From: an uncultured Rhizobiaceae group bacterium
GTDB lineage: Bacteria; Pseudomonadota; Alphaproteobacteria; Rhizobiales; Rhizobiaceae
Direction of reading: 5' to 3'
DNA: 64,000 nt
NCBI GenBank assembly: GCA_937930845.1
Contig: CALHBJ010000007.1
Coordinates: 248,001 to 312,000 of the forward strand
Shown here: piece by piece, positions 56,609 through 64,000 of the stretch
How positions within the stretch are numbered: the stretch's first letter is position 1
Layout: the number at the start of each line of letters is the position of its first letter
The notes under the pieces: generated by a model
Told to the model about the DNA's origin: nothing
The model's input: the letters and a program-made list of their open reading frames with translations, nothing else
The model's database searches: none
Position numbers and translations under genes: made by a program

Positions 56609-57944
56609 GCAGCAGGTCCGCCAGTTCAGGGCCATGGGTCTGGCCCGTCAAAGCCAGCCGCAATGGCATGAACAAGCCCCTGCCCTTGCGGCCTGTTTCC
56701 TGTTTCAACTTGCCTGTCCAGATTGACCATACATCATCAGCCCAGGGCTGGGCCGGCAACAATTTCTTTGCGGTTTGCAGGAATTCCAGGTCTTCATCGG
56801 CCACCGGAGCGGCTTCAAATTTGCCGCGCACCATTGCCGCCCATGGCGCAACTTCGCTGAACAGATTGAGATTGGGCCGGATCGCGTTCCAAAACGCTTC
56901 GCCCAAATCACAATCAAGCTGGGCCAGCCGGGGCTGTGCCACGCCATAAGGCATCTGGTGCAGCAGCTTTTCATTGAGCACACCAATGTCGGCGGGATCG
57001 AACTTTGAATCCGATTTCGAGATTGTGTTGGGGTCAAACAATTGAGCCAGGTCTTCAAGACTGCCACAGGCTTCAACCGGCAAGGACGTGCCCGTCAGCG
57101 TGGCCAGTGAAGCAACCGCCATGGGCTCGTATCCATGGTCCCGCAGGCTGGCAATCGACAGGGCACCACTGCGCTTTGACAGGCCAGCTCCCGTTGCGTC
57201 CTGCAACAGATTGTGGTGGCCAAATGTGGGCTCCGCCCCGCCCAATGCGCGAAACAGCGCAATTTGCGCACCACTATTGGTGATATGGTCTCCGCCGCGA
57301 ATAACATGGGTCATGCCCATATCAATGTCGTCGACGACAGATGGCAAAGTATACAAATAGGTGCCGTCTTCGCGGATCAGAACCGGGTCGGACATGGAGG
57401 CGAGATCAACGGTCTGCTCACCACGCATAATGTCCTGAAAACGGATTTCGGTGCGCCGGGTCTCAAATGGAGTCTCGGCAAAATTCGGCAACAGAAAACG
57501 CCAATGCGGTTTCTTGCCCTCGGCTTCAAGTCGAGCCCGGTCTTCGGGCGACAGTTTCAGCGCGCTGCGGTCATAAACCGGCGGCAAGCCCCGCGCCATC
57601 AGCCGCTTGCGGCGGCGGTCAATTTCATCGGGCGTTTCATAACAAGGATATAGCAAACCCTGATTGCGCAGCTTCGCTGCCGCCGCATCGTAGAGTTCAA
57701 AACGGTCAGACTGTTTCACAATCACATCCGGCTGGATGCCAAGCCAGTGCAAATCCTCCACAATGCCATCGGCAAATTCCTGGGTGGAACGTTCCTGGTC
57801 GGTATCATCGAGGCGTAGCACGAATTGCCCGCCATCACGTTTTGCCATCAGCCAATTGAACAAGGCCGTGCGAATGTTGCCGATGTGGATGCGCCCCGTG
57901 GGAGACGGTGCAAAGCGAACGGTGGGGGATGCTGAAATGGTCAT
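56568..57944 (-). CDS. gltX: Glutamyl-tRNA synthetase
   Basis: 458-residue class I synthetase. HIGH motif as HIGN ([14 protein letters not shown]) and KMSKS as LSKR ([11 protein letters not shown]). Alphaproteobacteria usually have two copies, one of which (GluRS1/2) may also charge tRNA-Gln; which one this is cannot be told here. The gene follows the MFS transporter and ends inside the DUF2865 gene on the other strand. Confidence 0.95.
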   Translation of the reverse strand: MTISASPTVRFAPSPTGRIHIGNIRTALFNWLMAKRDGGQFVLRLDDTDQERSTQEFADGIVEDLHWLGIQPDVIVKQSDRFELYDAAAAKLRNQGLLYPCYETPDEIDRRRKRLMARGLPPVYDRSALKLSPEDRARLEAEGKKPHWRFLLPNFAETPFETRRTEIRFQDIMRGEQTVDLASMSDPVLIREDGTYLYTLPSVVDDIDMGMTHVIRGGDHITNSGAQIALFRALGGAEPTFGHHNLLQDATGAGLSKRSGALSIASLRDHGYEPMAVASLATLTGTSLPVEACGSLEDLAQLFDPNTISKSDSKFDPADIGVLNEKLLHQMPYGVAQPRLAQLDCDLGEAFWNAIRPNLNLFSEVAPWAAMVRGKFEAAPVADEDLEFLQTAKKLLPAQPWADDVWSIWTGKLKQETGRKGRGLFMPLRLALTGQTHGPELADLLPILGWEETIRRLP

Positions 57945-58004
57945 GCGCCGCGTTTAGTGGACACGGGCTCAAAACTCAACGGTTGATCGCCCCTCGCGAC
58001 GATT

Positions 58005-59228
58005 TCATGCAAATTGGGCGCGATGGCGCAGTTCCATTTTCTTGGCCGCCAGCATCATCAGGGCAAAAGTGGCAAAACAGAAAAGGGCAATGCCAAACAA
58101 TTGTTGCTGAAACGGCACGCCCCAGTCGATCAACTGCCCCGTTACCCCCGGTCCGGCGGCCGACATGAATACCATGAATGACACGGTAATCGAACGCATC
58201 GCCCCCAGATGGCGGGTGCCGTAAACCTCTGGCCACAACGCTCCAAAAACCGGTTGTGACAAGCCGGCGCTGAAACCAAACAGCACCATGAACACGAATA
58301 TCACCACTGGCGCCGAGAAATACGCCAGCAACAGGCAGGCACCCCCCAGCGGCAACATGAACAGGGGCAACATACGAATGGCCCCCCAGCGGTCAATCGC
58401 AAAGCCGGTCAACAAACCAGTCGTCACCGTGGTCACCGCCATCAGGAAAAACGAGCCATAATAGACCTGCTGATCCCAGCCATTTGTCTCGATCAAATAG
58501 TCCTGGTGAAAGAAAATCGATGTGCCGATGAATGAAGGTGAAAACACCCCAATACAGGCCAGCCAAAACAGCGGATCACGCAGCATCTCGCCACGTGTCC
58601 ATTGTCGACCAATTTCATTTTCGGTCGAGATTTCACCGGGCTTGGTTCGCGCCACCCGCTCCACCCGCATCAGGGCAACAATCAGCGGCAGGGCCACCAG
58701 CATCAGCGCACCCGCAGCAATATACCACGCTCCGCGCCAGGAAGTGGCGAGTGCCAGCGCCACAAATAAGGTTGGGAACACGGCTTCAGAACAATTGTGG
58801 CCTATTGAGGCAAGCGATACCGCCTTGCCCCGGTTGGCCACATACCAGCGCCCCATGGCCGTCATAGATGTGTGGGTCATCATGCCCTGACCAAACAGGC
58901 GCAACAGATAAATGGTCAACACCAGCAGCGCGACATGTCGCGAAACAGCCATCAGCAAACAGGCCAAAGCCAGCATGGTAATCACGATCACGGCGCTTCG
59001 TGCCACACTGGTCACATCAACCAGTCTGCCCAGCACCGGCAATGTCATAGCACTGGCAAGCGTGGCAATCATGTAAACACGGCCAAACTCACCATGGGAA
59101 AGCTGATAAGCTTCGCGAATTTCGCCGCCCCATATTGAAATGAACGACGTTTGCCCAAACGCTGAAAACAGCGTCAGCAACATGCCGCCGAGCAACCAGC
59201 GCGCGTTTTCACGGTAAAAATGGAACAT
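58005..59228 (-). CDS. Major facilitator superfamily transporter
   Basis: 407 residues from the ATG at 59228; a TTG seven codons earlier is open. About 12 membrane spans with an MFS-type loop motif between helices 2 and 3 (GRLVDVTSVARSAV) and a cytoplasmic central loop (TKPGEISTENEIGRQWTRGE). Subfamily and substrate not recognised. Co-directional with gltX, 60 nt before it, perhaps by chance. Confidence 0.88.
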   Translation of the reverse strand: MFHFYRENARWLLGGMLLTLFSAFGQTSFISIWGGEIREAYQLSHGEFGRVYMIATLASAMTLPVLGRLVDVTSVARSAVIVITMLALACLLMAVSRHVALLVLTIYLLRLFGQGMMTHTSMTAMGRWYVANRGKAVSLASIGHNCSEAVFPTLFVALALATSWRGAWYIAAGALMLVALPLIVALMRVERVARTKPGEISTENEIGRQWTRGEMLRDPLFWLACIGVFSPSFIGTSIFFHQDYLIETNGWDQQVYYGSFFLMAVTTVTTGLLTGFAIDRWGAIRMLPLFMLPLGGACLLLAYFSAPVVIFVFMVLFGFSAGLSQPVFGALWPEVYGTRHLGAMRSITVSFMVFMSAAGPGVTGQLIDWGVPFQQQLFGIALFCFATFALMMLAAKKMELRHRAQFA

Positions 59229-59379
59229 GGAGGGCAAACCGCCATTCAAGACTTATGCTTGCCGTTACGCTTGTTTGCGCAACCGCACAAGCACACAAAA
59301 TTGCCATCGGCCTTGGCCGGGCAGGAATCAGTTTTTGAAAAAAGACAGCCAGCGGTCGACTGCAACGACCAAATTGTCG

Positions 59380-61860
59380 CTAGTAAAGACCGCCAGTCCC
59401 GGAAATCGTTGTCTTCGTAGATGTCGGATTCTTGGTCAGCTTGCCGCGCAGCATATCCGTTTCAAACCCAATGATGGAAGACCGGTTCGGCGGTTTTGTG
59501 CCAGGCTTGAACGCTTCCATGATCACACCGGGGTTTCCGGCCGAGGCCAACAACCCGGTTTTCGCGTTGATCGGATAAAGCTTGATACCTTCGGGCACGC
59601 GGAAATCAATCGCGGATGTTTCGCTCAATGCGTCTTTCATGAAGTCCACAAAGATTGGCGCCGCCAATCCGCCACCGGTATTGCCCTTGCCCATCGGTTC
59701 GGGCCGGTCGTAACCCACGAATACGCCAACCACGAGATCGGGGGAGTATCCCACGAACCAGGCGTCTTTTTCCTCGTTCGTTGTGCCGGTTTTGCCAGCG
59801 ATTGGCACGCCCAGACCACCAACGACTTTGGCCGTGCCGCGCAGCACAACACCTTCCATCATAGAGGTGATTTGATAGGCCGTCATCGGGTCGAGCACCT
59901 GCTCACGCTCGTCCAGCAATTCCGGCTCTTCCTGCCCACTCCAGTTCGATGACTGGCAGTTTTCGCAAATACGTTCTTCATGGCGATAAATCGTTTTGCC
60001 ATACCGATCCTGAATGCGGTCGATCAAAGACGGATTGATGCGCTTACCGCCATTTGCCAGCACGGAATAGGCGCTGACCATTTTCAATACGGTTGTTTCG
60101 CGAGACCCAAGCGACGAGGCAAGGCCCCGAATAGGCTTGTCGTAAATCCCAAACCGGCGCGCATATTCCGCAATCAGGGGCATGCCCATGTCATTGGCGA
60201 GACGCACGGTCATCAGGTTACGGGATTTTTCAATCCCCAGACGCAAGGTTGAAGGTCCGGCATATTTGCCGCCATAGTTTTTCGGCTCCCAAATGCCCAA
60301 AGAACCGCCCTGATCTTTCTTGAACGGACCATCCAGCACAACGGAAGAAGGGGTATAGCCATTGTCGAGTGCGGCGGCATAGACAAACGGTTTGAACGAA
60401 GAACCCGGCTGGCGTTTTGCCTGTGTCGCGCGGTTGAACTGGCTTTCATAAAACGAAAACCCGCCCTGCATGGCCAACACGCGGCCCGTATGCGGATCCA
60501 TTGCCACCAATGCGCCAGACACTTCCGGCACCTGTTCAAGAACGTAGCGACCGGGCGAAGATTCAGAAACGTGGATGACATCACCGCGTTTCAAAAACTC
60601 ATCCATCCCCTTGGCACTGACGGAACGGCGGTCCTTACCGGATTCTTTGACGGATAGGCGTTTGGCCCATTCGGAATCACTGAGAAAAATGCGCGCTTCT
60701 TCACGTTCGTCGGAATAGGCAAGGCTGACAAGCCGTTTGGGACGCAGTCCGATTTGAGCTGATTCCTTATCAACACCCAACACCACAGCCTGGCGCCAAT
60801 CGGGACGGTCTATAAGCTGCGTGACCTTAATCAGATCCTTGCCCCAATCATCGCTAAGCTCAATATTGGCAAACGCCCCATGATACCCCCGGTTGCGATC
60901 ATATTTGAGAAGCCCCACATCCAGCGCCCTGCGCGCCAGGTTTTGCATGACAGGATTAAGCGTCGTGCGGATCGACAAGCCGCCTTCATAGAGCGCATCA
61001 GTGCCGTAACGATCAATGATCTCGCGGCGCACTTCTTCTGAAAAATACTCGGTGGACTTGATGAACTTGGATTTGGAGCGCCGTGGATTAACACTCAAAG
61101 TCTTGGCCTTGGCCTCTTCCCCGCGCTGGGGCGTGACGTAGCCGTTGGCAACCATACGACTGATTACCCAGTTGCGCCGTTCCAGCGCCCGTTCGGTGTG
61201 GCGAAATGGGTGATAATTGTTTGGCGCTTTCGGCAGGCTCGCCAGATAGGCAACCTCATGCACATCGAGTTCGCCAACCGTTTTGTCAAAGTAAGCCAGT
61301 GATGCACCGGCAACTCCATAAGAGCCAAGACCCAGGAATATCTCATTGAGATACAATTCCATGATCTTGTCTTTCGAATAGGCTTCCTCGATTCGAAAGG
61401 CGAGCATCGCTTCCTTGATTTTACGGTCAGCGGTCCGGTCACTGGTCAGCAGGAAGTTCTTTGCCACCTGTTGGGTGATTGTTGACGCCCCCCTCGCCCG
61501 GGCGGAACGTCCACTTAACTTGGCTTCAAAATAGTCGAACCCGGCTTTGCCAAGTGCTGGAAAATCCACACCGCCGTGGGAATAAAAATTCTTGTCTTCG
61601 GCTGAAATAAACGCCTGTTTCACCAGCGCTGGAATGGCCTGAATGGGCAGATAAAGACGGCGTTCACGGGCATATTCCGCCATCAACGCCCCATCAGCTG
61701 CATGAATACGGGTCGTGACCGGTGGCTCATATTTGCTGAGCACCTCATAATCCGGCAGCTCTTTTTCCAAATCGCTGGCGTAAAGAAAGGCACCAACCAT
61801 GGCGAGCAACAGCATGACTGTGCCGATGCCAAACAAATATCCAAACAATCTCAAGAACAT
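59380..61860 (-). CDS. mrcA: Penicillin-binding protein 1A
   Basis: 826 residues from the ATG at 61860 (AGGAA upstream). One N-terminal membrane anchor (LFGYLFGIGTVMLLLAMVGAF). Glycosyltransferase domain: EDKNFYSHGGVDF and GASTITQQVAKNFLL. Transpeptidase domain: PGSSFKPFVYAAAL (SxxK), SRN (EKSRNLMTVRLAN) and KTGTT. It is the main bifunctional cell-wall synthase. Directly downstream of amiC, a conserved alphaproteobacterial pair. Confidence 0.97.
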   Translation of the reverse strand: MFLRLFGYLFGIGTVMLLLAMVGAFLYASDLEKELPDYEVLSKYEPPVTTRIHAADGALMAEYARERRLYLPIQAIPALVKQAFISAEDKNFYSHGGVDFPALGKAGFDYFEAKLSGRSARARGASTITQQVAKNFLLTSDRTADRKIKEAMLAFRIEEAYSKDKIMELYLNEIFLGLGSYGVAGASLAYFDKTVGELDVHEVAYLASLPKAPNNYHPFRHTERALERRNWVISRMVANGYVTPQRGEEAKAKTLSVNPRRSKSKFIKSTEYFSEEVRREIIDRYGTDALYEGGLSIRTTLNPVMQNLARRALDVGLLKYDRNRGYHGAFANIELSDDWGKDLIKVTQLIDRPDWRQAVVLGVDKESAQIGLRPKRLVSLAYSDEREEARIFLSDSEWAKRLSVKESGKDRRSVSAKGMDEFLKRGDVIHVSESSPGRYVLEQVPEVSGALVAMDPHTGRVLAMQGGFSFYESQFNRATQAKRQPGSSFKPFVYAAALDNGYTPSSVVLDGPFKKDQGGSLGIWEPKNYGGKYAGPSTLRLGIEKSRNLMTVRLANDMGMPLIAEYARRFGIYDKPIRGLASSLGSRETTVLKMVSAYSVLANGGKRINPSLIDRIQDRYGKTIYRHEERICENCQSSNWSGQEEPELLDEREQVLDPMTAYQITSMMEGVVLRGTAKVVGGLGVPIAGKTGTTNEEKDAWFVGYSPDLVVGVFVGYDRPEPMGKGNTGGGLAAPIFVDFMKDALSETSAIDFRVPEGIKLYPINAKTGLLASAGNPGVIMEAFKPGTKPPNRSSIIGFETDMLRGKLTKNPTSTKTTISGTGGLY

Positions 61861-62049
61861 TGGGGCGTAATTCCTAGAAGTATGCAGCCGTGGCGCTTTC
61901 GTGCATCGAAACGATTTGACGATCATGCATTGCTTGCACCATCGATTGGTCAAACAATTGGGTGATAGTTGGGCAATGCGCAGGACTTATGCGATTAACT
62001 ACAGGTCGTGTTGCGAATTTGCAACCACACTGACGTAAGGTAATATGCA

Positions 62050-63228
62050 TCACCGGGCGACCAATCTGGGGGCAAAAAAGCCACGAACCGCCCGCGCAAC
62101 AGCATTGGCAGCTTTGGTCTGCCACTGTTTGGAGGACATTTGTTTCTCATCGCCCTCATTGGATAAATAGCCAAGTTCCAGAAGAACCGAGGGAATTTCC
62201 GGCGCTTTCAGCACAAAGAAATCTGCCGCCCGGTGAGGATTGCGGATCAAACGCACATCATTCTTCATCGAAACGACCATCAGTTTGGCAAAGTTTTCGG
62301 AGAATGCTTTGGTTTCCCGGCGCGTGAGGTCAATGAGAATATCCGTGACTTCGGCCTGTTTCACTTCCGGCAAATGCAATCCGGCAATGAGGTCCACGCG
62401 GTTTTGCTTTTTGGCTAGCGCATTGGAAATCTCATCTGACCCTTCTTGCGACAAGGTATACACCGTCGCCCCGCGAATATTGCGCTGCCGCAGGGAATCC
62501 GCGTGAATTGAGATAAAGAGGTCGCCTTCCTTTTCCCGTGCGAACTTGATGCGGTCAGAAAGACTAACAAATTCATCGTCTTCCCGGGTCAACAGAACTT
62601 CCAGATAGGCATCTTTGGAAAGGATTTTTTTCAGCCCCCGGGCAAAGTCGAGCGTGATTTGCTTTTCAACCGTATTCAGCCCGCCAATGGCACCGCCATC
62701 GATGCCGCCATGCCCTGGATCCAGGACAACACGATATTTGCGCTGCGCCTTGGCATCCGTATTCTTGGGCTTTGCCGGTTTATCGCGCGTTTCGGCGCGC
62801 ACCGCTTTGGAAAATGCTTCCTGATCGGCTTTTACCAGATCAAGGATAAGGCGGTGTCGGCGCCCCTCCTCCACCGAACTGAGCCGACTGTCTTCAATCA
62901 CCACCGTATGGTTCAATTGCAAAACGATGCGTGAGCTTTTTTGCGAGATTGTGCCGTAACGCATGTCCGACACCAGCGTCTTGGGCAAACGCCCCGATTC
63001 GCCTTCCAGCCCAAAATACACACGGGGCAAATCGATAATAATGCGGCGCGGATTGTCCAGCAGATAAGCTTCGTGCTTGATTTTGCGATCAAAATCAACG
63101 ATCAGCCGGGCGCGCGTCTGGTCACCAACGATGCGCGCAGCAAAGGCAATTGCCGGCGTTTGCGCAAAAGCGGGAACGCCAAAAGACGCGAACGTGGCCA
63201 GCACGAGCAGAATGCGGATTAGAAACAT
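62050..63228 (-). CDS. amiC: N-acetylmuramoyl-L-alanine amidase AmiC-like
   Basis: 392 residues from the ATG at 63228 (AGGA seven nucleotides upstream). Signal peptide (ILLVLATFASFGVPAFA), an AMIN domain (RLIVDFDRKIKHEAYLLDNP), then an Amidase_3 catalytic domain with DPGHGGIDGGA, NTVEKQ, SIHADS and LLELGYLSN. Cuts the amide between MurNAc and the peptide stem at division. Divergent from rne across ~700 bp. Confidence 0.95.
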   Translation of the reverse strand: MFLIRILLVLATFASFGVPAFAQTPAIAFAARIVGDQTRARLIVDFDRKIKHEAYLLDNPRRIIIDLPRVYFGLEGESGRLPKTLVSDMRYGTISQKSSRIVLQLNHTVVIEDSRLSSVEEGRRHRLILDLVKADQEAFSKAVRAETRDKPAKPKNTDAKAQRKYRVVLDPGHGGIDGGAIGGLNTVEKQITLDFARGLKKILSKDAYLEVLLTREDDEFVSLSDRIKFAREKEGDLFISIHADSLRQRNIRGATVYTLSQEGSDEISNALAKKQNRVDLIAGLHLPEVKQAEVTDILIDLTRRETKAFSENFAKLMVVSMKNDVRLIRNPHRAADFFVLKAPEIPSVLLELGYLSNEGDEKQMSSKQWQTKAANAVARAVRGFFAPRLVAR

Positions 63229-63952
63229 GGCCATTTCCTAGCAAAGTTATGGTTAATGGCTGGTAACTATTTAGCCACACCGGCTGGTAAATGCGCCTTC
63301 CTAATTTGCAGCTTGTGTTTAAGCAGCAGCAAGCCTACATCTTAGGCGCGGTTAAACGACATGGCCTTTGCGAATATGTCGGGATTATTCCGTTTCATTG
63401 CGAAGTAGCGTTCGGGCCCCTGCCCAACGACTTGACGATGGGAACGGTTGAAATTGCGGTGGTTTCCACCAAAATCCCGGCCAGCACGGCCTGATGCGGT
63501 TACCGAAGATTTGAGATTTGCGATTCCGCCATTGAGGAGCGGACGATTCGCGAAGAAACCGCCCGGATCATATTTGAATACCGGGTTCGCGTGCCAAGGC
63601 ACGCATCACCGTTCAACCCGTGGGGGCCTGTTTGTCCACCACCGGGAAGATCAATTTAGGCTGAGACTGAGCATTATGGCGCAGGCGAACGAGACGGAGA
63701 ATGCAGCGGCGGTGTTCCATTACGGAATGCACGCACAGACTTGCTTGCCCGGCTCGAATATTGGGAAGGTTGATACAACCTCCCCTGTCGCCACTTACAC
63801 CCCCGGAAATAACCGGGCCTTAAACGTCCATGTTTTGCCAGTCCAAGAAACAGTCAATCCGATCATTGCACCCAATTGTATGAGTTCCGGGCCCGGTATA
63901 CGGCCCCGGCGAAATTTGAGCGCTCTTGGCCGGATTGCGGAAAGACAATCCA
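63229..63952 (+). promoter_or_regulatory. Long intergenic/leader region of rne with hairpins
   Basis: No convincing gene. Several inverted repeats suggest structured RNA: GCGTGCC-AA-GGCACGC at 63589-63604, CCCGG/CCGGG at 63562-63585, a GGTGG/CCACC hairpin near 63459-63471, and a GC-rich hairpin (CCGGGCC, 8-nt loop, GGCCCCGG) at 63887-63909, 43 nt before the rne start. RNase E genes often have long leaders used for autoregulation in other bacteria. That the whole span is a leader is inferred. Confidence 0.5.
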
Positions 63953-64000
63953 ATGGCAAACAACAAAATGCTAATCGATGCGAGCCACCCGGAAGAAACC
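63953..64000 (+). CDS. rne: Ribonuclease E, first 16 codons
   Basis: The window ends 16 codons into this gene. The start reads MANNKMLIDASHPEET, which matches the conserved N-terminus of alphaproteobacterial RNase E (MANKMLIDASHPEETRV). A GGAAAG ribosome binding site lies 9 nt upstream. RNase E/amiC/mrcA is a conserved neighbourhood, which supports the call despite the short length. Confidence 0.88.
   Translation, partial: MANNKMLIDASHPEET

Noticed and set aside
63342-63602. 86-codon minus-strand open frame in the rne upstream region
   Set aside because: No domain, no ribosome binding site and unusual composition; it overlaps the inverted repeats and is better explained as non-coding.
1-64000. 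tRNA genes, rRNA, CRISPR arrays, insertion sequences or prophage
   Set aside because: I read the gaps for T-loop motifs, regular repeats, transposase motifs and terminal inverted repeats and saw none; the gaps are short and mostly promoter-like.

Overview
This window is a core chromosomal stretch from an alphaproteobacterium, most likely of the Hyphomicrobiales (Rhizobiales). The signs are the gene order dusB-ntrB-ntrC-ntrY-ntrX-trkA-hfq, a fused ispDF, a STAS-MlaE permease, a suf operon with a probable Irr (iron control element) box, a DUF2865 protein, a DUF6356-like protein, an unshifted prfB with an SPY motif, and amiC-mrcA beside a divergent rne. Coding density is high and base composition is fairly even. 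I see no tRNA, rRNA, CRISPR array, insertion sequence, prophage or integrase.

Layout. 1-2010 (minus strand): an Mla-type lipid ABC transporter (ATPase cut by the window edge, plus permease) and hfq. 2091-12288 (minus): K+ uptake genes trkH and trkA, then the nitrogen two-component systems ntrX/ntrY and ntrC/ntrB, and dusB. 12369-14059 (plus): ispDF and a CinA C-terminal-type amidase. 14072-15787 (minus): a RatA/Coq10-type protein, lipA and a small GlsB/YeaQ membrane protein. 15878-23565 (minus): a complete SUF operon, in transcription order NifS-like desulfurase, sufB, two small uncharacterised genes, sufC, sufD, sufS, sufT-like and sufA-like. It is preceded by a -35/-10 promoter overlapped by a near-perfect Irr-type palindrome. 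23842-31923: an alpha/beta hydrolase, a TSUP exporter, anmK, tyrS, a giant AsmA-like protein and a Bcp peroxiredoxin. 31935-38364: a ferritin-like DUF455 protein, an M23 peptidase, prfB, trmJ, an exported unknown and icd. 38470-42525: alaS and recA. 42799-46709: a pseudouridine catabolism pair, a D,D-carboxypeptidase and mazG. 46720-52240: an M20 amidohydrolase, an Lrp regulator with a striking inverted repeat in its leader, hflX, threonine ammonia-lyase and an atypical SDR. 52241-55235 looks more accessory: an ORFan with a possible frameshift, a DEDDh exonuclease, a Nudix hydrolase, and a divergent Rid-family/Lrp pair. 55415-64000: a DUF2865 protein, gltX, an MFS transporter, mrcA, amiC, a ~700 bp intergenic region and the first codons of rne.

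How the parts fit. Three themes recur. First, envelope maintenance: Mla, AsmA-like, M23, PBP1a, AmiC, D,D-carboxypeptidase and AnmK. Second, Fe-S and cofactor supply: SUF and LipA. Third, global regulation: NtrBC/NtrYX, Hfq, RNase E, two Lrp proteins and RecA/SOS. No clearly new multi-gene system stands out. The best leads are the two unknown genes inside the suf operon, the Irr-type promoter element, the Lrp leader inverted repeat, the 52.2-52.9 kb ORFan and the long structured region in front of rne. All assignments come from reading motifs by eye; no database search was run.
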